Shown here piece after piece: positions 22,801-34,290 of a stretch of DNA of 64,000 nt; within the stretch, counting starts at the first letter, position 1; every line of letters starts with the position of its first letter. The DNA is from Simmondsia chinensis. Lineage: Eukaryota; Streptophyta; Magnoliopsida; Caryophyllales; Simmondsiaceae. Location of the stretch: contig JAGTTD010000015.1 in assembly GCA_018398585.1 (NCBI GenBank), positions 26,927,478-26,991,477 on the forward strand, given 5' to 3'. Made by a program: the position numbers and the translations under genes. The notes beneath the pieces were generated by a model. That model was not told the origin of the DNA. It worked only from the letters and a program-made list of their open reading frames with translations, and searched no databases.

Positions 22801-22825
22801 GGGGGTCTATAACCGGTGATTTTCC
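22250..22825 (-). repeat. Right terminal inverted repeat of the MULE
   Basis: This is the inverted counterpart of 8060-8600 and includes GTCCAAAAAGGATTATTT near 22702. A run of 45 G (22755-22799) interrupts it close to the end; the left arm has nothing of that length at the matching place, so the run length may be an assembly or sequencing artefact. Confidence 0.85.
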
Positions 22826-23025
22826 TATTATATAAGGTATGAGTTTCATTCATCCCAAAAAAAAAAAAAAAAGACCACCTTTTGTCAAAATGAGCTAATA
22901 GGAAACCTCCTTAAGTAATCTTTTAGAATTCCTTTTAAAAATCAAAACAGAAAAAAATAAAGGCAAAAATTACTTTATGACATTGTAACCATACAAACTA
23001 TGCACTCATTAACTTCAATATTATC

Positions 23026-23063
23026 TGTTGGTTTTTAATAAAAATTTCTATTTGTTCTTCCTT

Positions 23064-23099
<36 letters not shown>

Positions 23100-23574
23100 T
23101 AATAAACAAAAGAAAAAAAAAATTAAAGGCAAAGTGACGTTGGGGTCACTGTAACGCATGGCTGCCTAAGTCATTATTTTCAACCGCAATATTTTTTAGT
23201 ATTGTTATTATTATTTTGATCTTATTTTTACCCTATAAATAAAGACTAGAATGTGGTGTTTTGAATATATAAAAAATAAACATTCATCTTCTTCTACTTA
23301 TCTATAATTCCCTTCTTTATAATATTTGAGTTAAGAGTGTTTGGTAGTATAGTTTTGGCTTCTTAGATCAGTGCAGGGTCTAAAAGCATTAGCGATAGCT
23401 GAGCGTTGTATCCTGAGGACGGCGCATTGTTTACCTACTACATCGGGCTTATCCGTAGGAGCGTGGAAACCGTCTTAAAGAAAGCGTGATCTGTACCTCA
23501 CTCGGCTCTACTTCATCGGTAACTCTTCATTTCCACGCTATTGAGGTAATAATTTTTGTTTATTTTCTCCAACA
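23026..23574 (+). repeat. 5' LTR of Copia element 2
   Basis: It starts TGTTGGTTTTTAATAAAAAT and contains a (TAA)n microsatellite (about 23065-23100), a TATA-like CCCTATAAATAAAGAC (about 23232) and a GC-richer R-U5 part, ending CTCCAACA. Confidence 0.93.
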
Positions 23575-23590
23575 GTTTTAAGACAGTTTC

Positions 23591-26500
23591 ATGGATTCCA
23601 CTATAGCCAATACTACCTCTGCTACACCTATCTCCAATGATCTTAACAAGCCTTTCCGTTTTTCCGGTGAGCATTTCAAACGTTAGGCAAAAAAGGTCTT
23701 ATTTTATTTGAAACTCATGAAGGTAGTATGGATTCTCAATAACGAGGACCCTAATGAGAAAGATGTCACTAAAACGAGTGATGAGGAGAAAAAGTAACAT
23801 GCTACCTTGGTTGAAAAATGGCAAAACGATGAAGAAGATTGCAAAAATTATATTCTCAATTGCCTTTCCGATGATCTTTATGATTATTACTCTCTTAAAT
23901 ATGAAAGTGCAAATGAAATTTGGATGGCGCTACAAGAGAAATATGATACTGAACAAGCCGGGGTGAAGAAATATGCTTGTAGCAAATTTTTCCGTTTTCA
24001 AATGGTAGAGGATAAGTCGGTCCAAATACAAATACGAGGACTCCTCAATCTTGTCAATGACATCAAAACTAAGGGCGTAAAAATAGATGAACAAATGCAA
24101 GTAGCTGCTATAATAGATAAACTTCCTGAGTCTTGGAAAGAATTCCAGAAGAGGCTTTGTCACAAGCAAAAGGAGCTAACAACCGAGAGCCTCATGGTAC
24201 GGCTACAATGTGAAGAAGAAGCGAGAAAACAAGACAACAATGAGGTAACTAATGGAGACCGCAATAAGGTAAATTTTATTTCTGCCCATGAAAACACTCC
24301 TAAAGGTCAAAATAACAAGTCGAATGCCTATTTAAAACCTAAGGGGAATGGAATGAAATATAATGGACCTCGTAAAAATGGTCCGAAAAATGGTTCTAAA
24401 TTCGGTCAGAAATATAAAAAACAAGGCAACCTACCTAATGGTCAAGGGCAACATAAACGTACTAATGTTGCTTGTTTCAATTGTGGAAAAATGGGTCATT
24501 TTGCCAGAGATTATTGTTATAGAAAAAATGGACCCACACCTCAAGCTAATGTGACCGAGGAGCCACTTGTGGCTATGTTAACAAAAATTAATCTGTTAGA
24601 GAATTACGATAGATGGTGGGCTGATACGGGTGCCTCTAGACATATTTGTCATGACCGAAATTTGTTTAAGACCTATTCCCTGGTAGAGGTTGAGAAAAAA
24701 GTGTTACTTTGTGATTCTCACACGACTAAAGTTTTAGGCATTGGTGAAATTGAAATTAAATTTATTTCTGGTCGTGTTTTGACCCTTAAGGATGTGTTAC
24801 ATACCCCTGAAATCCGCAAAAATTTAATGTCTGTATATTTGATAAATAAAGCGGATTTTAAGCAAACTATTGAATCTGACCAATATGTGATCACCAAAAA
24901 TAATGTCTTTGTTGGGAAAGGGTTTGCATGTGATGGTATGTTCAAGTTAAACATTGAAATGAATAAAGATAACTCGGTTTCCGTTTATATTGTTTCTTGT
25001 GCGAACATTTGGCATGCACGTCTCTGTCATGTTAATAGTAAGTATATGAACTCTATGTGCTTTCTTGATTTAATTCCTAAACTTAGTAATAAGTTTGAAA
25101 ATTGTGAAAATTGTAGTCTGACCAAGATTAGTAAAAGCCCTCACAAGTCGGTTCATAGGAGTACCGAATTATTAGAACTCATTCATTCTGATATATGTGA
25201 ATTTGAAGGAATTTTAACCCGTGGTGGTAAAAGATACTTTATAACATTTATCGATGATTTCTCTAGGTACACCTATGTCTACTTAATTAAAAATAAAAGT
25301 GAAGCATTCGAAAAATTAAAAATTTTTGTGAGAGAAGTAGAGAATCGTTTTAATAAAAAGATTAAAAGTTTTAGAACTGATAAAGGTAGGGAATATGAGA
25401 CTTTAGGGTTAATAGACTTTATTCGTTCGGAAGGGATAGTGTATGAAGTTACTCCCGGTTACTCTTCTCCATCAAATGGGGTGGCAGAACGTAAAAATAG
25501 GACACTAATTGGCTATACTAATGCTATGATGGTTAGCGCTAGTGCACCTAAGAATTTATGGGGGGAGGCTATACTCATTGCCAATTATGTTTTTAACAGA
25601 GTACCTCGGAAAAAAAATACTCCAAACACCTTATGAATTATGGAGAGGGAGACGACCTAACTTGAATTACTTAAAGGTTTGGGGGTGTTTAGCCTTTGCT
25701 AGAAAAACAGACCCCAAAATTTCTAAATTAGGAGAAAGAGCTATTAGGTGTGTCTTTATAGGATATGCCTTTCATAGTCAAGCATATAGATTCTTGAACC
25801 TAGAGGATAATATAGTTATAGAGACAATGGATGCTATATTTCATGAAGACAAGTTTCCTTTTAAAACAAAAATTGATGGGCATATTGAAAATTCCTCGAA
25901 GGTTGAACCTGACAATACGTTTCCAGTAGATTCTTCAACCTTACCTTAGAACCTAGAAGAAGTAAGAGATCATGGATTCAAAAGGACTTTGGCCCCGATT
26001 ATTTAATTTATAATATAGAAGAACATCCTCTTGTTATTGAAGATGTAATATGTTTAGTCGAGGATGAACCTAAGTCCATACAGGAAGCTCTCACCTCACC
26101 TGATTGTAAATTTTGGAGAGAAGCGATTAATGATGAAATGGACTCTTTACGTGCTAATAAAACATAGAAGTTAGTAGATCTACCCGAAGGTTGCAGAACT
26201 ATAAGGTGTAAGTGGGTTCTTAGTAGAAAACGCAGGCCTTATAGTTCTATAGATAAGTTTAAAGCTAGGTTGGTAGCAAAAGGCTTTACACAAAAGGAGG
26301 ATATTGAGTTCTTTGATACATACTCACCCGTAGCTAAAGTCTCTTTCTATTCGGGTGCTAGTTGCCATAGCCGCTGTACACAATTTAGAAATACATCAAA
26401 TGGATGTAAAAATGGCATTCTTACATGGAAACTTAGTTGAAGAAATTTACATGGACCAACCTGAAGGATTTGTAGAACCGGGTAGTGAACATAAAGTGTG

Positions 26501-27611
26501 TAAATTAACAAAGTCTCTATATGGGCTTAAACAAGCCCCTAAACAATGGCATGAAAAGTTCGATGCTTGTCTTGTAGATAATGGGTTTAAAATAAATGAG
26601 AGTGACAAATATATATATTATAAGTCTGTTGGCATTTCTCATATCATGATCAGCTTGTATGTGGATGACTTACTAATTTTCGGCACTAATCTAGATGTCA
26701 TAAATTCTACAAAGACTATGCTCAAAAGGAATTTTGACATGAAAGATGTGGGTGTGGCTAACGTTATCCTTGGTATGAAATTAAATAGATTTAGCAATGG
26801 CATTTTACTTGATCAATATGTAGAAAAGATCCTGAGAAAATTCAAATACTATGATTGTAAGCCTGCTAGCACACCGTTAGATCCAAATGTTAACTTGGTT
26901 CCCACTGAAGAGAATGAGGATGTCATTAATCAAAGTGAATATGCTAAAATTATTGGTAGTCTCAGATATGCTGCTGATACATCACGTCCTAATATTGCTT
27001 ATGCAGTTGGCGTTTTGAGCTGGTTCACACATAAACCATCTTTCCATCATTGGACTACCATTAATCGTCTAATGAGATATCTAAAAAAAACTGTGAATTA
27101 TGCTTTATGTTATAACAGATTTCCAGCTGTTGTTGAAGGTTTTTGTGATGCAGATTGGAATTCTCACACTGGAGACGCTATGTCTACTAGTGGGTATGTG
27201 TTCACCTTAGGTGGTGGTGCAATATGTTGGAAATCAAATAAGCAAACAATTATAGCAAAATCGACAATGGAGGCAGAGCTTATTGCTCTATCTATAGCAT
27301 GTGATGACGCAAACTGGTTGAGAAACTTGTTATACGATATCCCTATGTGGGAGAAACTAGTGCCATCTATATTATTGTATTGTGATAGCACTGCGGCAAT
27401 TGGACGTATGTATAATAAATACTATAATGAAAAATCCAGGTCTGTGAGAAGAAATTATAGTATAGTAAGAGAACATCTTACTAATGGCGCCGTGAATATT
27501 GTTCATGTGAGGTCACACAACAATATTGCTGACCCGTTAACAAAAGCTCTAGCTAGAGATAAGATCTGGATGACATCGAGGGGGATGGGGTTGAAGCCCA
27601 AAGAAGAATAA
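23591..27611 (+). pseudogene. Copia gag-pol polyprotein with few disabling changes
   Basis: The frame starts at ATG 23591. The gag includes a UBN2-type region and a zinc knuckle (24473-24520) whose last spacing is one residue longer than the usual CX2CX4HX4C. The protease has DTGA (24622-24633). The integrase has an HHCC-like part near 25010-25120, FIDDFS near 25252 and GVAERKNRTL near 25480. The RT has [13 protein letters not shown] SLYGLKQAP near 26513 and YVDD at 26658-26669. The RNase H has FCDADW near 27140 and ends ADPLTKAL. Breaks: TAG 23684, TAA 23795, a shift in the A-run near 25612, TAG 25947, TAG 26165, and a shift near 26340. Confidence 0.93.
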
Positions 27612-28130
27612 GTTGCTCATGAGGATACCCTGAAAAGGGACAAACGAATCATAGGATAACTAGGGTAGAATGCCTAGTATTTGATATTAATTGATAGCCC
27701 ATTCCTATGGTGTCGAGCATGCTTACTTGTGGCTGTAATTGAGGTTGAGCTAATTCAGCTTTTAATTGTAGTCTGTAGCCCATATGGGTGGGATGTGTGG
27801 CCATGAGCACATCCTTGACGGACTCACCTATATGAGTGTAGAGGTCAAGGCCGCCTCTTATGAGAACTCGGGCAAGTTCTCTAGAGCGCTTATGAAATCC
27901 AGGAATGTACAGGGCCGTAATGTACGAACTTCCAAAACTGATGTACACTTTGAGCTTTCGTATGTGTAATACGTTCTACGTGCCTTCAAGAAGCTAAAGT
28001 TTCAAGGCTAAGTCCACTTTAACTCTAGTACATGAATTGTTGAAACACTAGTAAGGGTTTCAAGGCAAGGCCACCCATATGATGTATGAAAGTTCTGCTT
28101 AACTCAAATTTTTATTAAAAGGTGGTAAAT
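27612..28130 (+). other. Non-coding 3' region of Copia element 2
   Basis: No gene is seen. The segment ACTCGGGCAAGTTCTCTAGAGCGCTTATGAAATCC (27866-27900) resembles the repeated 3' region of the Copia remnant at 56818-57250, so both elements may share this tail type. Confidence 0.65.
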
Positions 28131-28674
28131 TGTTAGTTTTTAATAAAAATTTCTATTTTTTCTTCCTTTTTAATAATAATAATAATAATAAAATAATAAA
28201 TAATAAACAATAGAAAAAAAAATTAAAGGCAAAGTGACGTTGGGGTCACTGTGACGCATGGCTGCCTAAGTCATTATTTTCAACGGCAATATTTTTTAAT
28301 ATTGTTATTATTATTTTGATCTTATTTTTACCCTATAAATAGAGACTAGAATGTGGTGTTTTGAATATATAAAAAATAAGCATTCATCTTCTTCTACTTA
28401 TCTATAATTCCCTTCTTTATAATATTTGAGTTAAAAGTGTTTGGTAGTATAGTTTTGGCATCTTAGATCAGTGCAGGTTCTAAGAGCGTTAGCGATAGCT
28501 GAGCGTTGTATCCTGGGGACGGCGCGCTGTTTACCTATTGCATCGGGCTTATCCGTACGAGGGTGGAAACCATCTTAAAGAAAGCGTGATCCGTGCCTCG
28601 CTCGGCTCTACTTCATCGGTAACTCTTCATTTCCACGCTATTAAGGTAATAATTTTTGTTTATTTTCTCCAACA
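28131..28674 (+). repeat. 3' LTR of Copia element 2
   Basis: Partner of 23026-23574, starting TGTTAGTTTTTAATAAAAAT and ending CTCCAACA. It is followed by the target duplication TTATC. Confidence 0.93.
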
Positions 28675-28759
28675 TTATCACAAACACTGAATCTATTATA
28701 GTTATCACTATTAAAAGTAAACATGTATAAAACATCCATTAACTAAATTTATATTCTTC

Positions 28760-29062
28760 ATTTTCACTCCATTCTTCCTTGTACACAGCTTCCCTTTAAG
28801 GTAACACCCTGAAGGGGTAAAGCCGCGTATATTTCACCCCCCAGACCCTACATTAGCTGGAGCCATTGTGGCACTGAGTTTGTTATTGTTCTTGTTGTAT
28901 TTTCACTCCATTCTTTCTCGTACACAGCCTCCCTTTAAGGTAACATCCTGAAGGGGTAAAGCTGCGTATATCTCACCTCCCCCCCCCCCCCCCCCCCCCG
29001 ACCCTACATTAGCGGGAGCCCTTGTGGCACTGAGTTTGTTATTGTTCTTGTTGTATTTTAAC
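28760..29062 (+). repeat. Tandem pair of Au-type SINE 3' ends
   Basis: Two copies with a 139-bp offset (28760 and 28899) carry the SINE body (CCTTTAAGGTAACA, GGGTAAAG-TGCGTATAT, GACCCTACATTAGC, then TTGTGGCACTGAGTTTGTT) and a (GTT)n-like tail. The 5' pol III head was not found. Related bodies occur at 45015-45140 and in the 5S-headed element at 48529-48756. A 21-base C run (28979-28999) in copy 2 may be miscounted. Confidence 0.7.
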
Positions 29063-29204
29063 TCCGTTCTTACGACTCTTTTATGTTAGGGGTGCACATC
29101 GGTCCAAGACCGGATAGGACTAGACCAAAGTCCAAAATACATCAAATCATGTGACCGAGGATTGAACCAATTAAAATCGAGTCGGTCCTGTCCAAGACAA
29201 ATAA

Positions 29205-29235
<31 letters not shown>

Positions 29236-29239
<4 letters not shown>

Positions 29240-29510
29240 GAGAGCATGAGAGGGACGAATCTTGGCCCTCTATTATAATGAACGGCTAAGATTTATTGAA
29301 TATAAAATAAATAATAATATATGGTCAAGATTTGTTAAGTATTGAAAAAAAAAATTTACCCTCCCTTACCCCTCCTTTCTTTCTGCCCCATGAAGGGGTA
29401 TGGGCCGTAACTTTTTTTTTTTTAATGTTCAATAAATCTTGGCCGTCTATTATAATAGAGGGCTAGGATTCGCCCATCTCACGCTCTCACCCTCTCATAA
29501 GAACACCACC
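29236..29510. mobile_element. MITE, family GGGTGAGAGCATGAGAGG, copy 1
   Basis: Inverted ends read GGGTGAGAGCATGAGAGGGA ... CTCTCACCCTCTCATAAG, with internal inverted blocks around TCTTGGCC(C/G)TCTATTATAAT. A TA microsatellite adjoins on the left. A second copy follows directly, and a longer relative lies at 43196-43820. Confidence 0.75.
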
Positions 29511-29516
29511 CATAGA

Positions 29517-29795
29517 GGGTGAGAGCATGAGAGGGGCGAATCCTGGCCCTCTATTGTAATGGACGGCCAAGATTTGTTGAATATTAAAAAAATAACAATT
29601 TACGGCCTATACCCTTCATGAGGCAGAAAGAAAAAAGAGGTAAGGGAGGGAAATATATATATATGTTTTTTAATACTCAATATATCTTGGCCATAAATTA
29701 TTTTTTTTTTAAAGTCCAACAAATCTTTGCCATGCATTATAATGGAGGGCCAGTATTCGCCCATATCATGCTCTCACCCTTTCATAAGAACGCCA

Positions 29796-29797
<2 letters not shown>
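29517..29797. mobile_element. MITE, family GGGTGAGAGCATGAGAGG, copy 2
   Basis: Tandem partner of copy 1, with the same inverted ends (right end CTCTCACCCTTTCATAAG). It is followed by a TA microsatellite (about 29796-29826). Confidence 0.75.
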
Positions 29798-29828
<31 letters not shown>

Positions 29829-30054
29829 TGGGAGATGAGTCATCACATGGTGACTTAATGAGTAACAAGCGTCACAATATATAAATACCCATTTATATAT
29901 ATGTATATGTATATATACGTAAATAGGTATTTTATATAATTTTTCATTTTCTAAAATAATTAATAATATTCAAACTCGACTCTAAAATTTATACCCGAAA
30001 AATATCCAATATTTACAACATCATTATATTTCTGTCTTTTTAAGGTAAAATAAT

Positions 30055-30450
30055 GTAGGATTAATTCAAGTTGAAATAACAACACTATTTAGAGCAGGAA
30101 TCGATGCTCCATTAACAACTATTATTTTTGATAAAAGATTTTATGATCCTATGAAAGCAATTATAGGAGGAGTAAGATCAAATCTAGTTAACGGAATAGT
30201 ATGGTTTAAAATAAAACCAAATTTCTTTATCTCTATTACTGATCCCTTAATAGAGGATACAGTAAAAATAAGAATTCATGTCCAAAATCTTGGTATGCGT
30301 TACAAAGCCGAAGACTTGTCAGTTAGATGGATAACAATCCATGAACTAACAAATATTACAAAAACTTCAATAAAGAATTTTAATAAAAATATTGTTGAAG
30401 TTTTTGAACCAGCCCATGACAACTATGAGAAAGCCAAACTCCAAGATTAA
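30055..30450 (+). pseudogene. Caulimovirid movement-protein domain, N-terminally cut
   Basis: An open frame from about 30055 to 30450 matches the central part of the caulimovirid movement-protein family, which modifies plasmodesmata. Its start is missing because the insertion junction lies just upstream. It is the most intact part of the left half. Confidence 0.75.
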
Positions 30451-30459
30451 TAAATTAGA

Positions 30460-31140
30460 GAGATCTAACAATACCTATAGAATGGACATTAGAAAAACTT
30501 ACATATGACTTCAAGGAAGAAGAAAAAGATTCGCAACAAGGCTACATAGAATTAATAGCATCAGGAAACAATCTTTATTTTAGAAAATCTAACTCTAATA
30601 AAAAATGGGTTAAAAATAATCTCCATTTACCACAAGTAGAAATAGAAAAACATCGACTATAGGTTACAGAAAAATTATCAGATATAGAACAAGAAGCCTC
30701 ATCATCATTAAACTCAAAAGACTATAAAAAATTAGAAATACTTGTTCTGCCAGGAACATCCCACAGGCAAGAACAAATAAGTACAATACAAGTATTTAGG
30801 GGAGAGCATGACAAAATATTTTTTGCCCCAAAATAGGAAAGAAAAGGTATTCTTATGTTACAGGATATTTTCAATTTAAAGGATATAAACCATATTCCCT
30901 AAAAATATTAATAGACACGGGAGCTACTGCTTCATCATGCAGATGAAATGCCTTACCACCTGAAAAATAGGTAGAAATAAAAAACTTCATATTAGTAAGA
31001 GGAATTAATGGAAACGAAACCACAATACATTTAAAAGCTAAAGACATAGCCATATGGTTAAATGGAAAAAGATTCATAATACCTAAAATCCTTTGTTTCC
31101 CTTTTATGGCAAGAAACTTTTTGTTAGGAACAAACTTTAT
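30460..31140 (+). pseudogene. Caulimovirid linker and aspartic protease region
   Basis: A frame-broken region with an aspartic protease active-site motif DTGA at 30913-30924 and stops at, for example, 30661 and 30835. I see no coat-protein zinc knuckle between the movement and protease parts. Confidence 0.7.
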
Positions 31141-31273
31141 CTGAAAATATATTCCTGTATCGTTAAACTATCACTATATAAGTTTCACTCTTTATGGAGA
31201 AATAATTAAAGTACCATTATTAGATCAACCCCAGTATAAATGTACTTCTGGATTTACACCAGAAAAAATATCC

Positions 31274-34200
31274 TTGATAGAGGAAAATAAACCTCAAAAT
31301 CAAATATATACTCTACAAGAAACACATTGGTTATATAAAGAATTAGTTGAAAACTTTAGCGATAATCCGTTAAAATTATGGGATAAAAGTCCAAAATTTT
31401 GTAACCTTAAACTAAGAAATCCAAATATTATTATAAGAGTAAAACCAATGATCTACACTAGACAAGATGTAGGAAAATTTGAAAAACAATTAAAAGATTT
31501 ATTAGAAAAAGAATTAATTGAAGACACAACAAGTCCTCGTTCTAGTCATGCATTTATGGTAAGAAATCATGCAGAAATAAAGGGGAAAGCCCGAATGGTA
31601 ATAAATTATAAAAGATTAAATGAACATATAGAATTCGACGGATATTTTATCCCAAGAAAAGATGTTCTCATAAACCTAACAAAAGGAGCTAAAATATTCT
31701 CAAAATTCGATTGTAAATCTGGGTATTGGCAACTAAAGCTTACATAAGAGTCAAAACCTTTAATTGCTTTTTAGCACCCCCCAAGGACATTATCAATAGA
31801 AAGTAATGCCCTTTGGTCTAAACACAGCACCACAAATCTTGCAAAGATGGACGGATAATACATTTAAAGAAATTAAAGATTTTTGCATAGTATATATAGA
31901 TGATAAACTTAAAAAACATGGAATTATCTTATCGCCTCAAAAAATTAAGGTAGAAAAAGATCAAATTGACTTTTTAAGTATAAAACTCACAAAATCAGGA
32001 ATCCAGCTTCAAGACTATATTATAAGCAAAATTAAAGACTTTCCTTAAGAAATTACAGACAAAAAACAAATTCAAAGTTTATTAGGAATACTAAATTATG
32101 GAATAAATTTTATGAAAAATTTATCTCATATTGTAACGCCCCCAAACGTTTTACCGAATAGGCTTAAGTTAAAAGGACGCTACATAGCCGTACTACAATG
32201 AATCCCCTCATCATAGTACGAAGCCCAAAATCTTTCGATTAAAATTTCTCAAAATTTCATCAATTTTGCCAACATATATGACCTCAAGTCCAAATACATC
32301 AATACTAACATTTTAAAACTAATAGTGCGGAAGCTCAAATTACAATATCTCAAACAGTCTATAATATCCCACTACAAAACTATCAAATAATTAAACTACA
32401 AAAATAGACTAAATCCCGAAATAGAGAGCCGCTGCATCGTCCTCATTCCTCTAGAATTTGCCATCGGCCACTAATTTGGAAGATAAATTAATTGGGTGAG
32501 CAAACAACGGCTCAGCAAGTATACCATATACCCTACCCGGATCAGGCATATTATTTAAAACGAATAAAAATCCAACCAAAGCAGGTAAAATCAATTTTTT
32601 TTTCTTCAGAAATCATGTTGAAGTAGCACCAAATCACTACTTTATAATTTAACTTATTTCACAAGAACTTATTTTGGTAAAACTCACAGACGAAATAAAA
32701 ACTACGGCCGGTATTATTCCCGCGACAGGGTCACAATCGATGTTCACATTTCACATATTTGAACCGGTTCTAAGTCGACAGATCCGCTAGGATCGAACAT
32801 AAATCTATGTGCCGGTATTATTCCCGAGACAGGGTCACAGATCGACTTTTACATTTCACATTTCGCATTCTATCGTCGATAGACCCCGGAGGATCAACGT
32901 AGTTATCTGTAAGCTCTTCCCATAAAATCTTTTATTTCAAATAGCAAGTTCACAATAGTTTCTTTCGCATACTCACAAGTACAATTTCTTTCAAGATTCA
33001 CATGTTTAAACATCAATTTAACGTATAAATCAGTACAATTCAAACTACATATTAACACATCAAACAATAGTAGAAATCACATATTTAAACAACAAATCAA
33101 CGTATAAATCAGTATATATTAAATTAAAATAGTAGAAATCACATAATTAGCCAAATATATATGCCTGAACCTATTTTAACAAACTAATAAACTATTCAAA
33201 TATAAGTCTTACATATCAAACCCTTATAATCAAATTTTTCGTATTTATAAACAAGTAGGGGGAGTGATATACTTATCTTGACTAGCGTTTAATCCAAACG
33301 TCGAACTCCTATTATGAGTTAGCCTCGGATCCTATCAAGCGAGAATCGGAATTTAGGATTTGACGAGAAAAGAGAAGAAACGAGAGAGCAAAAGTGAGAG
33401 CGGCGAAAGGGAAATAGAGGCGCAGGGGCGGTGTGAGGAGAGAGAAATATGAGGGTTTTGGGGGTGGGGTTTCCACAGCCCCTTTTTCTTTTTTCTTTTT
33501 TTTTTAATTATTATTATTATTTATTTATTTATTTTTCTATTTGCATATACATATATATATATTTTTAATCAACTTAGTATTACTAATGGTCTTCTTTCTA
33601 ATAGTTAATTCATTAATTTATTTATAATCCAATCGAAATAATAGTGAATTTTAATTGTATTATAATACCTAGTCTAATTTAATTAGACTGGGTATTACAC
33701 ATATTGAAACACCTTTACTTGAAAAACTTAAAAAATGAGTTGAATTCAAATGGACTGAAAAAGATAAAACTCTTCTCAAAAATTAAAACGAAAAATCACC
33801 AAACTTCCAAATGTATACTTTCCTCTACAAGAAGATAAATTAATCCTAGAAACAGATGCCTCAGAAAATTATTGGGGATGTGTATTAAAAGTTATACCAG
33901 AAAAATTAATTAATGAACATGAAGATAAAATAGAACAATGAAGAATAGTAGCAAGGAAAAAACATCTTCCTAAAAAATTACAAGAACAAGAACAAATTTG
34001 TGGATATAGTTTAGGAAAATTTAAACCAAATGAAATCAAATATGTTATTTTCAAAAAATAACTATTAGTAATAAAAAAATGCAATAAAACGATTTCATAT
34101 TTATTTAGCACCAGAAATCTTTCTTTTAAGAATTGATAACCGAGCAGTAAAAGACTTCTTAATAAACAAAAAGGCAATTACTGATGGAAGAAGATTGAAA

Positions 34201-34290
34201 TAGTATAATTTTATTTCTCAGTATTCTTTTGAAATTAAACATTTGAAAGGAACTAACAATGCTCTTGCAGATTTTCTAAGCAGAGAAATA
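31274..34290 (+). pseudogene. Caulimovirid reverse transcriptase / RNase H, broken and interrupted
   Basis: RT blocks run 31274-31747 and 31806-32110, with YIDD at about 31893-31904. Sequence between YIDD and the downstream LKKHGI block is missing, so the palm domain is deleted. RNase H remnants follow the solo LTR (about 33708-34280). Stops occur at 31745, 32046, 33736 and others. Confidence 0.82.
32132..33702. mobile_element. Solo LTR (1.57 kb) inserted in the caulimovirid
   Basis: An exact 5-bp duplication CATAT flanks it at 32127-32131 and 33703-33707. It starts TGTAACGCCC and ends GGGTATTACA. No coding sequence is present. The TGTAACGCCC start is common among plant Ty3/Gypsy LTRs; the class is inference. 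It must be younger than the viral insertion. Confidence 0.88.

Larger units (their letters stand above)
8060..22825. mobile_element. Complete 14.8-kb Mutator-like element (MULE) with a captured ULP1 gene
   Basis: A perfect 9-bp target duplication, TATTATATA, flanks it at 8051-8059 and 22826-22834, the size typical of MULEs. The ends are imperfect inverted repeats (GGGAAATC on the left, GATTTTCC on the right) that extend about 550 bp inward. Cargo in order: a repeat array, a 5' UTR exon, a captured DUF1985/ULP1 gene on plus (11322-14621), a foldback zone with an FDM-like hairpin (14835-17715), a MuDR-type transposase on minus (20644-17793), and an inverted repeat array. Known precedents are the Kaonashi ULP-like genes carried by MULEs in Arabidopsis and similar elements in melon. 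Both genes have stops and frameshifts, so this copy is not autonomous now. Confidence 0.93.
23026..28674 (+). mobile_element. Ty1/Copia LTR retrotransposon, structurally complete, frame-broken
   Basis: LTRs 23026-23574 and 28131-28674 flank a Copia-order interior. The target duplication TTATC is exact (23021-23025 and 28675-28679). The LTRs start TGTT and end AACA and differ by roughly two dozen substitutions plus microsatellite length, so insertion is fairly recent. The stretch between the end of pol and the 3' LTR is about 520 bp, and a purine-rich AAAAGGTGG precedes the 3' LTR. I do not recognise the primer-binding site after 23574. Confidence 0.95.

Noticed and set aside
32132..33702. Part of the viral genome
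   Set aside because: The exact 5-bp duplication and TG...CA ends show a separate LTR insertion that splits the viral frame.
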